Assembly (NCBI GenBank): GCA_029465975.1
Contig: CM055748.1
Location: 1 to 64,000, forward strand
Direction: 5' to 3'
Source of the DNA: Dallia pectoralis
Taxonomy: Eukaryota > Chordata > Actinopteri > Esociformes > Umbridae
DNA: 64,000 nucleotides
The position numbers and the translations under genes were made by a program. Under the pieces are notes generated by a model. It was not told the origin of the DNA, did no database searches, and worked only from the letters and a program-made list of their open reading frames with translations. Shown in pieces: positions 10,851-23,846 of this stretch (position 1 is the first letter of the stretch; each line of letters begins with the position of its first letter).

Positions 10851-11552
10851 AGTCGGTATGTCGTTCTCAGGGCAGACACCTTGAATGGGGCCACGGAAGC
10901 GCAGCAGTATTGCACTCGCCCCGCCGCTCTGGCAGCACAATTTATTAGGGATTTTCCACATTCAAACCGGTACCAGCCATTCAAACGATACCTATTTATG
11001 GGTAAATGCACACTTTCCACCGTTATCAACCACGCCCGGTGAGACGCACCGGTCTCCCGGACGGATTTTTTGAAAAACGCTAATTGGAAGCCCTGGGTGT
11101 ACTGGATATTATTCATTTATTTATATGCGGGCAATATGTACTCCAGAACCTCGCGCTCCCTAGGTCCCGGGTACCCACTCTTAAGCACCCCCACAAACTA
11201 AACCAATTAACCGCGGTTCAAAAACATTCGGACCCCTGGTTACCTAAAACGGATTTGCCGCACCCAACGCCCATGCGCAGACTCTTGCCCCTGGCGGCAC
11301 ATTTGGTTAGGGCAGACACTCCACTGTTTTCAACCGGGGGTTTTCAGAAAATCGCCATTTCCCCGGGGAAGGTGCTATTTTCACGGGACCAAAACAGGCG
11401 TGTTACGCGTGAAAAGACCTTTCCAACGATACCAGGCACGACTCGCTAGCACCCACCGTCTCTGCGCAGCCCAATTTATAGATTCATCCAATCGGTACCA
11501 ATATGTAAATGAGTGTGATGCTAATGAGTGTCCTCGTCGTATTATGCCCTAT

Positions 11553-11733
11553 ACCTAACCCTAACCCTAACCCTAACCCTTAACCCTAACCCTTAACCCT
11601 AACCCTAACCCTTAACCCTAACCCTTAACCCTAACCCTAACCCTAACCCCCTAACCCCCTAACCCTAACCCTAACCCCCTAACCCTAACCCTAACCTAAC
11701 CTAACCTAACCCTAACCCTAACCCTAACCCTTT
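11553..11733 (+). repeat. Telomeric tract inside subtelomeric unit 2
   Basis: CCCTAA units with CCCTTAA, CCCCCTAA and CCTAA variants, in the same position and orientation as the tract of unit 1. Confidence 0.95.
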
Positions 11734-11879
11734 AACAAATCATTGTACAAACTTTAGAAACGGATAGTAAGTTGTATAAAACTGAAACTAATTTAATATC
11801 CAATATTGTTTTTAATTTTAATATTATTCCATAAATACATTATTATCCAGCTATACATTATAAATTAACAGGCTGCTCG

Positions 11880-14690
11880 GATGTACTGCACTCGTTCCAT
11901 ACATATGGGCCACTACTCTGACACAATTAATATCCGATTTTCTCCATTCAAAATACGGGCAATTCTGTGGGATCTGCCCTTTCTAACGACACCACCCATG
12001 CGGGACAGTGATGCTCGGTCCCCCCGCTGGAATTTAAACAAAGTCGTTATGTGGTTATGTGGTTCTCAGGACAGACACTTTGAATGCGGCCACGGAACGG
12101 GCCACTACTCTGGCATACATTATCCGATTTTCTCCATTCAAAATACGGGCAATTCTGTGGGATCTGCCCTTTCTAACGACACCAGCCATGCGGGACAGTG
12201 ACTCTCGGTCCCCCCGCTGGAATTTAAACAAAGTATAGTCGTTATGTCGTTCTCGGGACAGACACTTTGAATGCGGCCACGGAACGGGCCACTACTCTGG
12301 CATACATTATCCGATTTTCTCCATTCAAAATACGGGCAATTCTGTGGGATCTGCCCTTTCTAACGACACCACCCATGCGGGACATTGATGCTCGGTCCCC
12401 CCGCTGGAATTTAAACAAAGTCGTTATGTCGTTATGTGGTTCTCAGGACAGACACTTTGAATGCGGCCACGGAACGGGCCACTACTCTGGCATACATTAT
12501 CCGATTTTCTCCATTCAAAATACGGGCAATTCTGTGGGATCTGCCCTTTCTAACGACACCAGCCATGCGGGACAGTGACGCTCGGTCCCCCCGCTGGAAT
12601 TTAAACAAAGTATAGTCGTTATGTGGTTCTCGGGACAGACACTTTGAATGCGGCCACGGAACGGGCCACTACTCTGGCATACATTATCCGATTTTCTCCA
12701 TTCAAAATACGGGCAATTCTGTGGGATCTGCCCTTTCTAACGACACCAGCCATGCGGGACAGTGACTCTCGGTCCCCCCGCTGGAATTTAAACAAAGTAT
12801 AGTCGTTATGTCGTTCTCGGGACAGACACTTTGAATGCGGCCACGGAACGGGCCACTACTCTGGCATACATTATCCGATTTTCTCCATTCAAAATACGGG
12901 CAATTCTGTGGGATCTGCCCTTTCTAACGACACCACCCATGCGGGACATTGATGCTCGGTCCCCCCGCTGGAATTTAAACAAAGTCGTTATGTCGTTATG
13001 TGGTTCTCAGGACAGACACTTTGAATGCGGCCACGGAACGGGCCACTACTCTGGCATACATTATCCGATTTTCTCCATTCAAAATACGGGCAATTCTGTG
13101 GGATCTGCCCTTTCTAACGACACCACCCATGCGGGACATTGATGCTCGGTCCCCCCGCTGGAATTTAAACAAAGTCGTTATGTCGTTATGTGGTTCTCAG
13201 GACAGACACTTTGAATGCGGCCACGGAACGGGCCACTACTCTGGCATACATTATCCGATTTTCTCCATTCAAAATACGGGCAATTCTGTGGGATCTGCCC
13301 TTTCTAACGACACCAGCCATGCGGGACAGTGACGCTCGGTCCCCCCGCTGGAATTTAAACAAAGTATAGTCGTTATGTCGTTCTCGGGACAGACACTTTG
13401 AATGCGGCCACGGAACGGGCCACTACTCTGGCATACATTATCCGATTTTCTCCATTCAAAATACGGGCAATTCTGTGGGATCTGCCCTTTCTAACGACAC
13501 CAGCCATGCGGGACAGTGACGCTCGGTCCCCCCGCTGGAATTTAAACAAAGTATAGTCGTTATGTGGTTCTCGGGACAGACACTTTGAATGCGGCCACGG
13601 AACGGGCCACTACTCTGGCATACATTATCCGATTTTCTCCATTCAAAATACGGGCAATTCTGTGGGATCTGCCCTTTCTAACGACACCAGCCATGCGGGA
13701 CAGTGACTCTCGGTCCCCCCGCTGGAATTTAAACAAAGTATAGTCGTTATGTCGTTCTCGGGACAGACACTTTGAATGCGGCCACGGAACGGGCCACTAC
13801 TCTGGCATACATTATCCGATTTTCTCCATTCAAAATACGGGCAATTCTGTGGGATCTGCCCTTTCTAACGACACCACCCATGCGGGACATTGATGCTCGG
13901 TCCCCCCGCTGGAATTTAAACAAAGTCGTTATGTCGTTATGTGGTTCTCAGGACAGACACTTTGAATGCGGCCACGGAACGGGCCACTACTCTGGCATAC
14001 ATTATCCGATTTTCTCCATTCAAAATACGGGCAATTCTGTGGGATCTGCCCTTTCTAACGACACCACCCATGCGGGACATTGATGCTCGGTCCCCCGCTG
14101 GAATTTAAACAAAGTCGTTATGTCGTTATGTGGTTCTCAGGACAGACACTTTGAATGCGGCCACGGAACGGGCCACTACTCTGGCATACATTATCCGATT
14201 TTCTCCATTCAAAATACGGGCAATTCTGTGGGATCTGCCCTTTCTAACGACACCAGCCATGTGGGACAGTGACGCTCGGTCCCCCGCTGGAATTTAAACA
14301 AAGTATAGTCGTTATGTCGTTCTCGGGACAGACACTTTGAATGCGGCCACGGAACGGGCCACTACTCTGGCATACATTATCCGATTTTCTCCATTCAAAA
14401 TACGGGCAATTCTGTGGGATCTGCCCTTTCTAACGACACCAGCCATGCGGGACAGTGACGCTCGGTCCCCCCGCTGGAATTTAAACAAAGTATAGTCGTT
14501 ATGTGGTTCTCGGGACAGACACTTTGAATGCGGCCACGGAACGGGCCACTACTCTGGCATACATTATCCGATTTTCTCCATTCAAAATACGGGCAATTCT
14601 GTGGGATCTGCCCTTTCTAACGACACCAGCCATGCGGGACAGTGACTCTCGGTCCCCCGCTGGAATTTAAACAAAGTATAGTCGGTATGT
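11880..14690 (+). repeat. 188-bp satellite array, second, with five-monomer higher-order structure
   Basis: Monomers of 187 and 190 bases differ just after AACAAAGT. Four end types can be read: a (GTCGTTATGTGGTTATGTGG), b (TATAGTCGTTATGTCGTTC), c (GTCGTTATGTCGTTATGTGG), d (TATAGTCGTTATGTGGTTC). Their order is a b c d b c c b d b c c b d, so the block b-c-c-b-d occurs twice with a spacing of 941 bases (12801 to 13742). The first b-c-d looks like the same block with two monomers lost. Confidence 0.9.
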
Positions 14691-15111
14691 CGTTCTCAGG
14701 GCAGACACCTTGAATGGGGCCACGGAAGCGCAGCAGTATTGCACTCGCCCCGCTCGCTCTGGCAGCACAATTTATTAGGGATTTTCCACATTCAAACCGG
14801 TACCAGCCATTCAAACGATACCTATTTATGGGTAAATGCACACTTTCCACCGTTATCAACCACGCCCGGTGAGACGCACCGGTCTCCCGGACGGATTTTT
14901 GAAAAACGCTAATTGGAAGCCCTGGGTGTACTGGATATTATTTATTTATTTATATGCGGGCAATATGTACTCCAGAACCTCGCGCTCCCCTAGGTCCCGG
15001 CTACCCACTCTTAAGCACCCCCCCACAAACTAAACCAATTAACCGCGGTTCAAAAACATTCGGACCCCTGGTTACCTAAAACGGATTTGCCGCACCCAAC
15101 GCCCATGCGCA

Positions 15112-15489
15112 GACTCTTGCCCCCTGGCGGCACATTTGGTTAGGGCAGACACTCCACTGTTTTCAACCGGGGGGTTTTCAGAAAATCGCCATTTCCCCGG
15201 GGAAGGTGCTATTTTCACGGGACCAAAACAGGCGTGTTACGCGTGAAAAGACCTTTCCAACGATACCAGGCACGACTCGCTAGCACCCACCGTCTCTGCG
15301 CAGCCCAATTTATAGATTCATCCAATCGGTACCAATATGTAAATGAGTGTGATGCTAATGAGTGTCCTCGTCGTATTATGCCATATACCTAACCCTAACC
15401 CTAACCCTAACCCTAACCCTTAACCCTAACCCTTAACCCTAACCCTAACCCTAACCCTAACCCTTAACCCTAACCCTAACCCTAACCCT
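15112..15489 (+). repeat. Third, partial subtelomeric unit ending in a telomeric tract
   Basis: A third A block (15112-15387) is followed by CCCTAA units (15388-15489). There the series stops abruptly at CCCTAGATAGCG. This is the boundary between repeated subtelomere and chromosome-specific sequence. Confidence 0.9.
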
Positions 15490-15583
15490 AGATAGCGTAC
15501 AATTTCTGCAGAAATTGTGATGATGTGTGCTTGCGGCCACCCGTAGTCGACTGTTTACTGATGTCAACTGCCAAACTGAGGTG

Positions 15584-16035
15584 ACACTGCTGCTACATGC
15601 ACCATAGTATACAATGTGTTAAACCTATCAGTCATTACTCATGAATACACACTGCTGCTGCATGCACCATAGTATGCAATGTGTTAAACCTATCAGTCAT
15701 TACTCATGAATACACACTGCTGCAACATGCACCATAGTATGCAATGTGTTAAACCTATCAGTCAATACTCATGAATACACACTGCTGCTGCATGCAAGAT
15801 AGTATGCAATGTGTTAAACCTATCAGTCATTACTCATCAATACACACTGCTGCTACATGCACCATAGTATGCAATGTGTTAAACCTATCAGTCATTACTC
15901 ATGAATACACACTACTGCTGCATGCACCATAGTATGCAATGTGTTAAGCCTATCAGTCATTACCCATGAATACACACTGCTGCTACATGCACCATAGTAT
16001 ACAATGTGTTAAACCTATCAGTCATTACTCATTAC
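15584..16035 (+). repeat. 65-bp minisatellite, about 7 copies
   Basis: Units share CATGCACCATAGTATGCAAT and CCTATCAGTCATTACTCATG; the period is 65 bases. A few substitutions separate the copies. Confidence 0.9.
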
Positions 16036-16039
16036 TACA

Positions 16040-16126
16040 GTAGTAGCTAACGCTAGCTAGCGAGCTAACGCTAGCTAACATGCTAACGTTAGCTAGCGCG
16101 CTAACGCTAGCTAACATGCTAACATG
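16040..16126. repeat. Palindromic GCTAGC-rich cluster
   Basis: Interleaved GCTAACGCTAGCTAGC and GCTAACATGCTAAC words form overlapping inverted repeats with hairpin potential. They lie immediately after the 65-bp array. Confidence 0.7.
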
Positions 16127-16960
16127 TAAACAGAGACCCAGAGAAAGAACTTACCAATTCATTCATTCGTTCATTGCAGGCAGAGTCTTTGTCTGTAACC
16201 AGGCAACTATGCCTTTGTCAGGAGGACCAGCTGTTCTCATCGATATCAGAGCGCGCTGCCTCCTTCCCCCCCGCCCCTTCCAGAATGTTCCTACTATTTA
16301 GCCAATCAACAACCAGAAAATGCTGCTTCACTGTCTATCATTTCAAAAGATTCAGACATGGTCGTATACTTTTAGCTCTACTAACCAGAGTTTTACTCAC
16401 ACAGTTTAAACAATTATATCATGAGAATCCTAAGAACCAGGCGGACATTTTGATGTATAACATGTATATGTAACCCCGGAAATGTAGGCGCTATTACAAT
16501 TTACAAACGAACAAAAAAACACCAAAAATCGCTTTCAAATTAGAGTGGAGAAAATCACCGTTTCTATGGATGTCTATGGGGAGGCGCAAGTTGGAAACAA
16601 AAGGACATAACGAAATAAATATATATGTTACAGCTTATATTTGAACATTTTGAGTGACAGCACAAATAGATGAACGTTTTGATATGCCATTTGTGTGTAA
16701 AGGGTTGAAACTCAGGCAGCAGTAGCAGTTTACAAATGTTCTCTACATTTTCTGCTGAATGGGCTCTCACACTCTAGTTTTGAAGATTCCGTCAATGTAT
16801 TTCAATGAGGATTAATTAGCGACAATTTCGTTAATATTTCGTAAACTACATAACGAAACTTTCTACAAAACAATAGCAACTAAATAGGTTTCGGGACGCA
16901 CATTTTGACAATTTTTTGTCTATCTACTGCAAAAACTGTGGGAGGAGTAGGGGTGGTCAA
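16127..16960. other. Intergenic, no gene recognised
   Basis: Mixed-composition sequence with only short open frames. No family was recognised; a decayed transposon is possible. Confidence 0.5.
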
Positions 16961-16961
16961 A

Positions 16962-18343
16962 ATTTGATATAATAATAATAATAATAATATATATGTGAGA
17001 TTACAATATGTGTCCTTGACCATAGTCAAGCACACATAATAATAATATATATGTGAGATTACAATATGTGTCCTTGACCATAGTCAAGCACACATAATAA
17101 TAATATATATGTGAGATTACAATATGTGTCCTTGACCATAGTCAAGCACACATAATAATAATATATATGTGAGATTACAATATGTGTCCTTGACCATAGT
17201 CAAGCACACATAATAATAATAATATATATGTGAGATTACAATATGTGTCCTTGACCATAGTCAAGCACACATAATAATATATATATGAGATTACAATATG
17301 GTTCCTTGACCATAGTCAAGCACACATAATAATAATAATATATATGTGAGATTACAATATGTGTCCTTGACCATAGTCAAGCACACATAATAATAATATA
17401 TATGTGAGATTACAATATGTATCCTTGACCATAGTCAAGCACACATAATAATATATATGTGAGATACAATATGTGTCCTTAACCATAGTCAAGCACACAT
17501 TATAATATATATGTGAGATTACAATGTGACCATAGTCAAGCACACATAATAATAATAATATATATGTGAGATTACAATATGTGTCCTTGACCATAGTCAA
17601 GCACACATAATAATAATATATATGTGAGATTACAATATGTGTCCTTGACCATAGTCACCATAGTCAAGCACACATAATATATATGTGAGATTACAATATG
17701 TGTCCTTGACCATTGTCAAGCACACATAATAATAATAATATATATGTGAGATTACAATATGTGTCCTTGATCATAGTCAAGCACACATAATAATAATAAT
17801 ATATATGTGAGATTACAATATGTGTCCTTGATCATAGTCAAGCACACATAATAATAATAATATATATGTGAGATTACAATATGTGTCCTTGACCATAGTC
17901 AAGCACACATAATAATAATAATATATATGTGAGATTACAATATGTGTCCTTGATCATAGTCAAGCACACATAATAATAATAATATATATGTGAGATTACA
18001 ATATGTGTCCTTGATCATAGTCAAGCACACATAATAATAATAATATATATGTGAGATTACAATATGTGTCCTTGATCATAGTCAAGCACACATAATAATA
18101 ATAATATATATGTGAGATTACGATATGTGTCCTTGATCATAGTCAAGCACACATAATAATAATAATATATATGTGAGATTACAATATGTGTCCTTGATCA
18201 TAGTCAAGCACACATAATAATAATAATATATATGTGAGTTTACAATATGTGTCCTTGACCATTGTCAAGCACACATAATAATAATAATATATATGTGAGA
18301 TTACAATATGTGTCCTTGACCATTGTCAAGCACACATAATAAC
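16962..18343. repeat. 58-64-bp minisatellite with internal palindrome, about 22 copies
   Basis: Each unit combines an AT run (ATAATAATATATATGTGAG) with CTTGACCATAGTCAAG. The latter is a perfect 6-bp inverted repeat around CATA, extended by TGTG and CACA. Unit length varies by the number of AAT steps. Some units carry TTGATCATAG instead of TTGACCATAG, mostly in the right half, so variants are spatially clustered. Confidence 0.92.
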
Positions 18344-19014
18344 TAAAACACAGATAGTTTTATTTCCAATTGTTTAAGGACAGTGTACCACAGCAAAAAT
18401 AATTGCAATCAGCGTTGACAACATTTTTGAGCCATACGGTATTGTACTTACATCAGCCAATGTCGATCATTTTCTTTTTTGATAGTCCCAGGGATATAAC
18501 CAGCATCGTTTCGGTTGATAAAATCAATTTACATGACCCAAAATGATTCATGTTCGGTCCCGAGATGAAAACGTAAATCCAATAACTAGACACAACACAA
18601 TTCAACCGCAATAACACGTTGTTACCCGGTAAAAAAAAATGGTGTCTCTGGAAAGACCCATCAAAAAAGATACCATTCGTCTACATTGAGACCCTAACCC
18701 AACCCTAACCCTAACCACGTCACAGCGTCTGGTGAGAGCAGAAGACAATATTGCATGAAAATATAGGTCAGTCCTCACTTAAGTGCCAGTATTTCCATAC
18801 AATGACAACTAATGGATTGGAAACAAAGCTAGCTAGATCACTAATGAGCTGGCCTTTCTATAAGTAGGTGAAAGTGGGTCAGGCGTAAATGAAGTGTAAA
18901 TTTGTATCAACTATTATAATTTGTACAATAGCTTATTGTACAAACTTACGCTGGTTAGGCTATATAACTCCATTGATAACCATTGAAACGAGAATTTAAT
19001 AATGATGGTGGTAC
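18344..19014. other. Intergenic, no gene recognised
   Basis: Nothing is recognised apart from a short CCCTAA-like patch at about 18688-18715, in the same orientation as the subtelomeric tracts. Confidence 0.5.
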
Positions 19015-19770
19015 ATGCAGGTATATGCTCTATAACATTTGGAAAGTAAGGCCGTATCTTACGCAGAAAGCCGCACAAGTGCTGATCCAGGCACTTATCA
19101 TCTCCCGTCTGGACTACTGCAACTCCCATCTGGCTGGTCTCCCAGTGTGCGCCATCAAACCCCTGCAACTCATTCAAAATGCAGCAGTCTGCCTGATCTT
19201 CAATCTACCAAAGTTCTCCCATGTCACCCAGCTGTTTCGCACACTACACTGGTTCCCGGTCGAAGCACGCATCCACTACAAAACCATGGTGCTAGCCTAT
19301 GGGGCAGTAAGAGGAACCGCCCCCTCCTACATCCAGTCACTAATCAAGCCGTACACACCCATGCGAGCACTTCGTTCTGCCACCTCAGGCCTGTTGGTAG
19401 TGCCATCCCTACGGGAGGGCAACTCCCGATCTCCTCAGTCTAAATTGACTCTCTACCAATCTTAAAAAAACATCTAAAAACATTCCTCTTCAAACTGTAC
19501 CTCCAGTAGCTCCATAAATCGAGCTCCACAACTCTTGCCTGTTCGAAACTTCACTACCGAATCATCCCTCTACGATTATCACCCATTCCTCCTCTCCTAG
19601 CACCTCTTCTATCTCTAGCACTTCCCCCTGCATCCACCCAGGAACAATGTACTTATTGCCTTTTTGATGTGTGTTTTAGCTATATGTGAAATGCCTGCAC
19701 TTATTGTAAGTCGCTCTGGATAAGAGCGTCTGCTAAATGCGCAAAATGTAAATGTAAATGTAATGGTGTG
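19015..19770 (+). mobile_element. L2-clade LINE, 5'-truncated, with 3' end
   Basis: The frame 18983-19465 encodes the C-terminal tail of an L2-type reverse transcriptase (LIQALIISRLDYCNSHLAGL, LHWFPVEARIHYKTMVLAY, IKPYTPMRALRSATS). The 3' UTR ends with TAAGTCGCTCTGGATAAGAG and CGTCTGCTAAATG, then ATGTAA repeats, which is the diagnostic end of teleost L2 elements. RT motifs A-C are absent. Dead copy. Confidence 0.9.
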
Positions 19771-20644
19771 AAAGCTCTGTCACAAACCAATGTTATGTTT
19801 CCCCCCGCAACATAACGTATTCACACAGTGGACATTTTTTATAGCACAATATTACCGCAATGAAAGCATCTAACAGTGTAGAATTTTAATGAACACATAT
19901 ATGAATAAAAGCAATTTTCAACTTAAAAAAAATAAATAAATAGAAAATAAATAAATAAATATAAAATGTTATATATTAAATATATTTTTTTCTTGATTCG
20001 TTGGCTGTGCATTTACTGTTGTTTAGAACTTCCCCAATTCGCTTTGTCCCACACACACATTTGACCGAAGCGACAGTGTAACGATTTAGCTCCAGAGCAG
20101 GTATTGGACACAGGCACAGAGTTTCACGGAAAGCCAAGTCTTTATTCTAAGACAGGTAAACATTATACTATAACTGAGAATGCGGAATCACAAACGAAAC
20201 TAAGATATAACTGATCGCACCGTACCTTCACATTGGCAGTCTTCGTATAGCACAAACAAAAAACGTTCCAATATAAATCCAGGCAAGCAATCTAACATGC
20301 AAACGTACAAACAATGATCAGACACTGGCTGACAGACCTGAACTAAACTAAATACCAGAACTAATGAGCATAACAGAAAACAGGTGCGGAAAAACATAGG
20401 TGACTTAAATGTCCTTGACTTTCTCCGTCTCTCCGCTGGCAGTATATAAATCTACAGCAAGTCTAAATAGCACTGAACATTAAAAAAAACATTAAAATCT
20501 TTCAAATTGGCACATCACATAATCATTAATACAACTATTTAGGGAAACAAAATAAAGCACAAGAAATGGACAAACTGCTATATAAAAAATATTATCAAGT
20601 AGCTTAATTGTCTGAGCATCTTAACTGTAACTGTAATAGGTATT
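19771..20644 (-). mobile_element. Probable LTR fragment in unclassified spacer
   Basis: Read on the minus strand, about 20500 to 20078 has a TATATACTGCC box, an AATAAAGACTTGG polyadenylation signal and an end at CTAAATCGTTACA, like a fish LTR 3' end. The other end and a target duplication were not found. The remaining sequence is AT-rich and unassigned. Confidence 0.4.
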
Positions 20645-23462
20645 CCCAGGGATATATTGGATTTCACTGGGATCTATTGGATTCCACAGGGATCTATTGG
20701 ATTCCACATTGATCTATAGGATTCCACATGGATCATAGGATTCCACAGGGATCTATTGGATTCCACATGGATCTATTGGATTCCACATGGATCTATTGGA
20801 TTCCACATGGATCATAGGATTCCACATGGATCAATAGGATTCCACATGGATCAATAGGATTCCACATTGGTCTATAGGATTCCACATGGATCATAGGATT
20901 CCACAGGGATCTATTGGATTCCACATGGATCATAGGATTCCACAGGGATCTATAGGATTCCACAGGGATCTATAGGATTCCACAGGGATCTATAGGATTC
21001 CACATGGATCAATAGGATTCCACATTGGTCTATAGGATTCCACATGGATCAATAGGATTCCACATTGATCTATTGGATTCCACATGGGTCTATAGGATTC
21101 CACATGGATCAATAGGATTCCACATTGATCTATTGGATTCCACATGGATCTATTGGATTCCACATGGATCATAGGATTCCACAGGGATCTATTGGATTCC
21201 ACATGGATCTATTGGATTCCACATGGATCATAGGATTCCACAGGGATCTATAGGATTCCACATGGATCAATAGGATTCCACATGGATCATAGGATTCCAC
21301 AGGGATCTATTGGATTCCACATGGGTCTATTGGATTCCACATGGATCAATAGGATTCCACATGGATCTATTGGATTCCACATTGATCTATAGGATTCCAC
21401 AGGGATCTATTGGATTCCACATTGATCTATAGGATTCCACATGGATCATAGGATTCCACATGGATCTATTGGATTCCACATGGATCAATAGGATTCCACA
21501 TGGATCTATTGGATTCCACATTGGTCTATAGGATTCCACATGGATCTATTGGATTCCACATGGATCTATTGGATTCCACATTGGTCTATAGGATTCCACA
21601 TGGGTCTATTGGATTCCACATGGATCAATAGGATTCCACATTGGTCTATAGGATTCCACATTGGTCTATAGGATTCCACATGGATCATAGGATTCCACAG
21701 GGATCTATTGGATTCCACATGGGTCTATTGGATTCCACATGGATCAATAGGATTCCACATTGGTCTATAGGATTCCACATTGGTCTATAGGATTCCACAT
21801 GGATCATAGGATTCCACAGGGATCTATTGGATTCCACATGGGTCTATTGGATTCCACATGGATCAATAGGATTCCACATGGATCTATTGGATTCCACATT
21901 GGTCTATAGGATTCCACATTGGTCTATAGGATTCCACAGGGATCTATTGGATTCCACATGGGTCTATTGGATTCCACATGGATCAATAGGATTCCACATG
22001 GATCTATTGGATTCCACATTGATCTATAGGATTCCACATGGATCTATTGGATTCCACATTGATCTATAGGATTCCACATGGATCTATTGGATTCCACATT
22101 GATCTATAGGATTCCACATGGATCTATTGGATTCCACATGGATCTATTGGATTCCACATTGGTCTATAGGATTCCACATTGGTCTATAGGATTCCACATG
22201 GATCATAGGATTCCACAGGGATCTATTGGATTCCACATTGATCTATAGGATTCCACATGGATCATAGGATTCCACATGGATCTATTGGATTCCACATGGA
22301 TCAATAGGATTCCACATGGGTCTATAGGATTCCACATTGGTCTATAGGATTCCACATTGGTCTATAGGATTCCACAGGGATCTATTGGATTCCACATGGG
22401 TCTATTGGATTCCACATGGATCAATAGGATTCCACATGGATCTATTGGATTCCACATTGATCTATAGGATTCCACATGGATCATAGGATCTATTGGATTC
22501 CACATTGATCTATAGGATTCCACATGGATCATAGGATTCCACATGGATCATAGGGATTCCACAGGGATCTATTGGATTCCACATTGATCTATAGGATTCC
22601 ACATGGATCATAGGATTCCACAGGGATCTATTGGTCTATTCCACATTGATCTATGGATCTATTGATTCCACATGGATCATAGGATTCCACATGGATCTTG
22701 ATTGGATTCCACATGGATCTCTATTGGATTCCACATTGGTCTATAGGGATTCCACATGGATCTATTGGATTCCATGGATCATGGATCATAGGATTCCACA
22801 TGGATCTATTGGATTCCACATGGATCTATTGGATTCCACATTGGTCTATAGGATTCCACATTGGTCTATAGGATTCCACATGGATCATAGGATTCCACAT
22901 GGATCTATAGGATTCCACATGGATCATAGGATTCCACATGGATCTATTGGATTCCACATGGATCTATTGGATTCCACATTGGTCTATAGGATTCCACATT
23001 GGTCTATAGGATTCCACATGGATCATAGGATTCCACATGGATCATAGGATTCCACAGGGATCTATTGGATTCCACATTGGTCTATAGGATTCCACATTGG
23101 TCTATAGGATTCCACATGGATCATAGGATTCCACATGGATCTATAGGATTCCACATGGATCATAGGATTCCACATGGATCTATTGGATTCCACATGGATC
23201 TATTGGATTCCACATTGGTCTATAGGATTCCACATGGGTCTATTGGATTCCACATGGATCTATTGGATTCCACATTGGTCTATTGGATTCCACAGGGATC
23301 TATTGGATTCCACATTGATCTATAGGATTCCACATTGGTCTATAGGATTCCACATTGGTCTATTGGATTCCACATGGATCAATAGGATTCCACATGGATC
23401 TATTGGATTCCACATTGGTCTATTGGATTCCACAGGGATCTATTGGATTACACAGGAATCTA
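20645..23462. repeat. 19-20-bp minisatellite, roughly 145 copies (2.8 kb)
   Basis: The unit is GGATTCCACATGGATCTATT with a few recurrent variants (ACAGGGATC, ACATTGGTC, ATCATAG, ATCAATAG) mixed along the array. Near 22480-22800 there are deletions and partial units. The open frames that cross it on both strands only reflect the repeat. Confidence 0.95.
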
Positions 23463-23846
23463 TAGAACTTTACAGGGATTGAAAGTCCACGATGAAAGAC
23501 CATGATAAAAGTTCATGATAAAAATGGAATAACTAAGAAAGTGTGCTTTTCAACAGCAGAGTTAAATCCTTGCCTTTCTAACTAGATACCACCAATTAAC
23601 GAGGGAACGTAAAAAACAAGGCTTAAGACTCCTTCTCTAAGACAGAGAGCCAGTATGACTTCTCCAGTTGTCGTCCAAAGGACTGAAAGAAGAAAAAGAG
23701 GGTTCACATTTGCTTAGGCCTTTAAACAGGGTAGAGAGACGAACGAGCTATGGCCACAAGACTTACTTTGAGATACGCTAATAACAGAGGCTCCGTGTCA
23801 TTACAGTTGGGGTCCAGACAAGCGACCAAACAAACTAAAGCACTGG
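23463..23846. other. clrn1 3' flank, probable 3' UTR
   Basis: Unique sequence between the minisatellite and the clrn1 stop codon. No clear polyadenylation signal was identified. Confidence 0.4.

Larger units (their letters stand above)
8258..11279 (+). repeat. Subtelomeric long repeat, unit 1 (3.02 kb)
   Basis: Order: A block (8258-8533, beginning GACTCTTGCCCCCTGGCGGC), telomeric tract (8534-8714), AT-rich block (8715-8869), 188-bp satellite array (8870-10850), E block (10851-11279). The same order recurs from 11280. In this unit the satellite array is scrambled: at about 9380-9950 partial monomers are fused, and several single-base deletions are visible. Confidence 0.9.
11280..15111 (+). 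repeat. Subtelomeric long repeat, unit 2 (3.83 kb)
   Basis: Same order as unit 1: A block (11280-11552), telomeric tract (11553-11733), AT-rich block (11734-11879), satellite array (11880-14690), E block (14691-15111). It is about 810 bases longer than unit 1, essentially through satellite copy number. A and E blocks are nearly identical between units, so the duplication is recent or the copies are homogenised. Confidence 0.9.

Noticed and set aside
8863..14083. Repeated 100-110 codon frames in the 188-bp satellite
   Set aside because: They recur with the satellite period, change frame between monomer types and have no recognisable domain.
16127..16960. Possible protein-coding exon in the 73-99 codon frames
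   Set aside because: No splice sites, no recognisable family, and both frames overlap each other without preference.
16962..18343. CRISPR-like look: regular palindromic repeats
   Set aside because: There are no variable spacers, the whole unit is repeated, and the genome is vertebrate.
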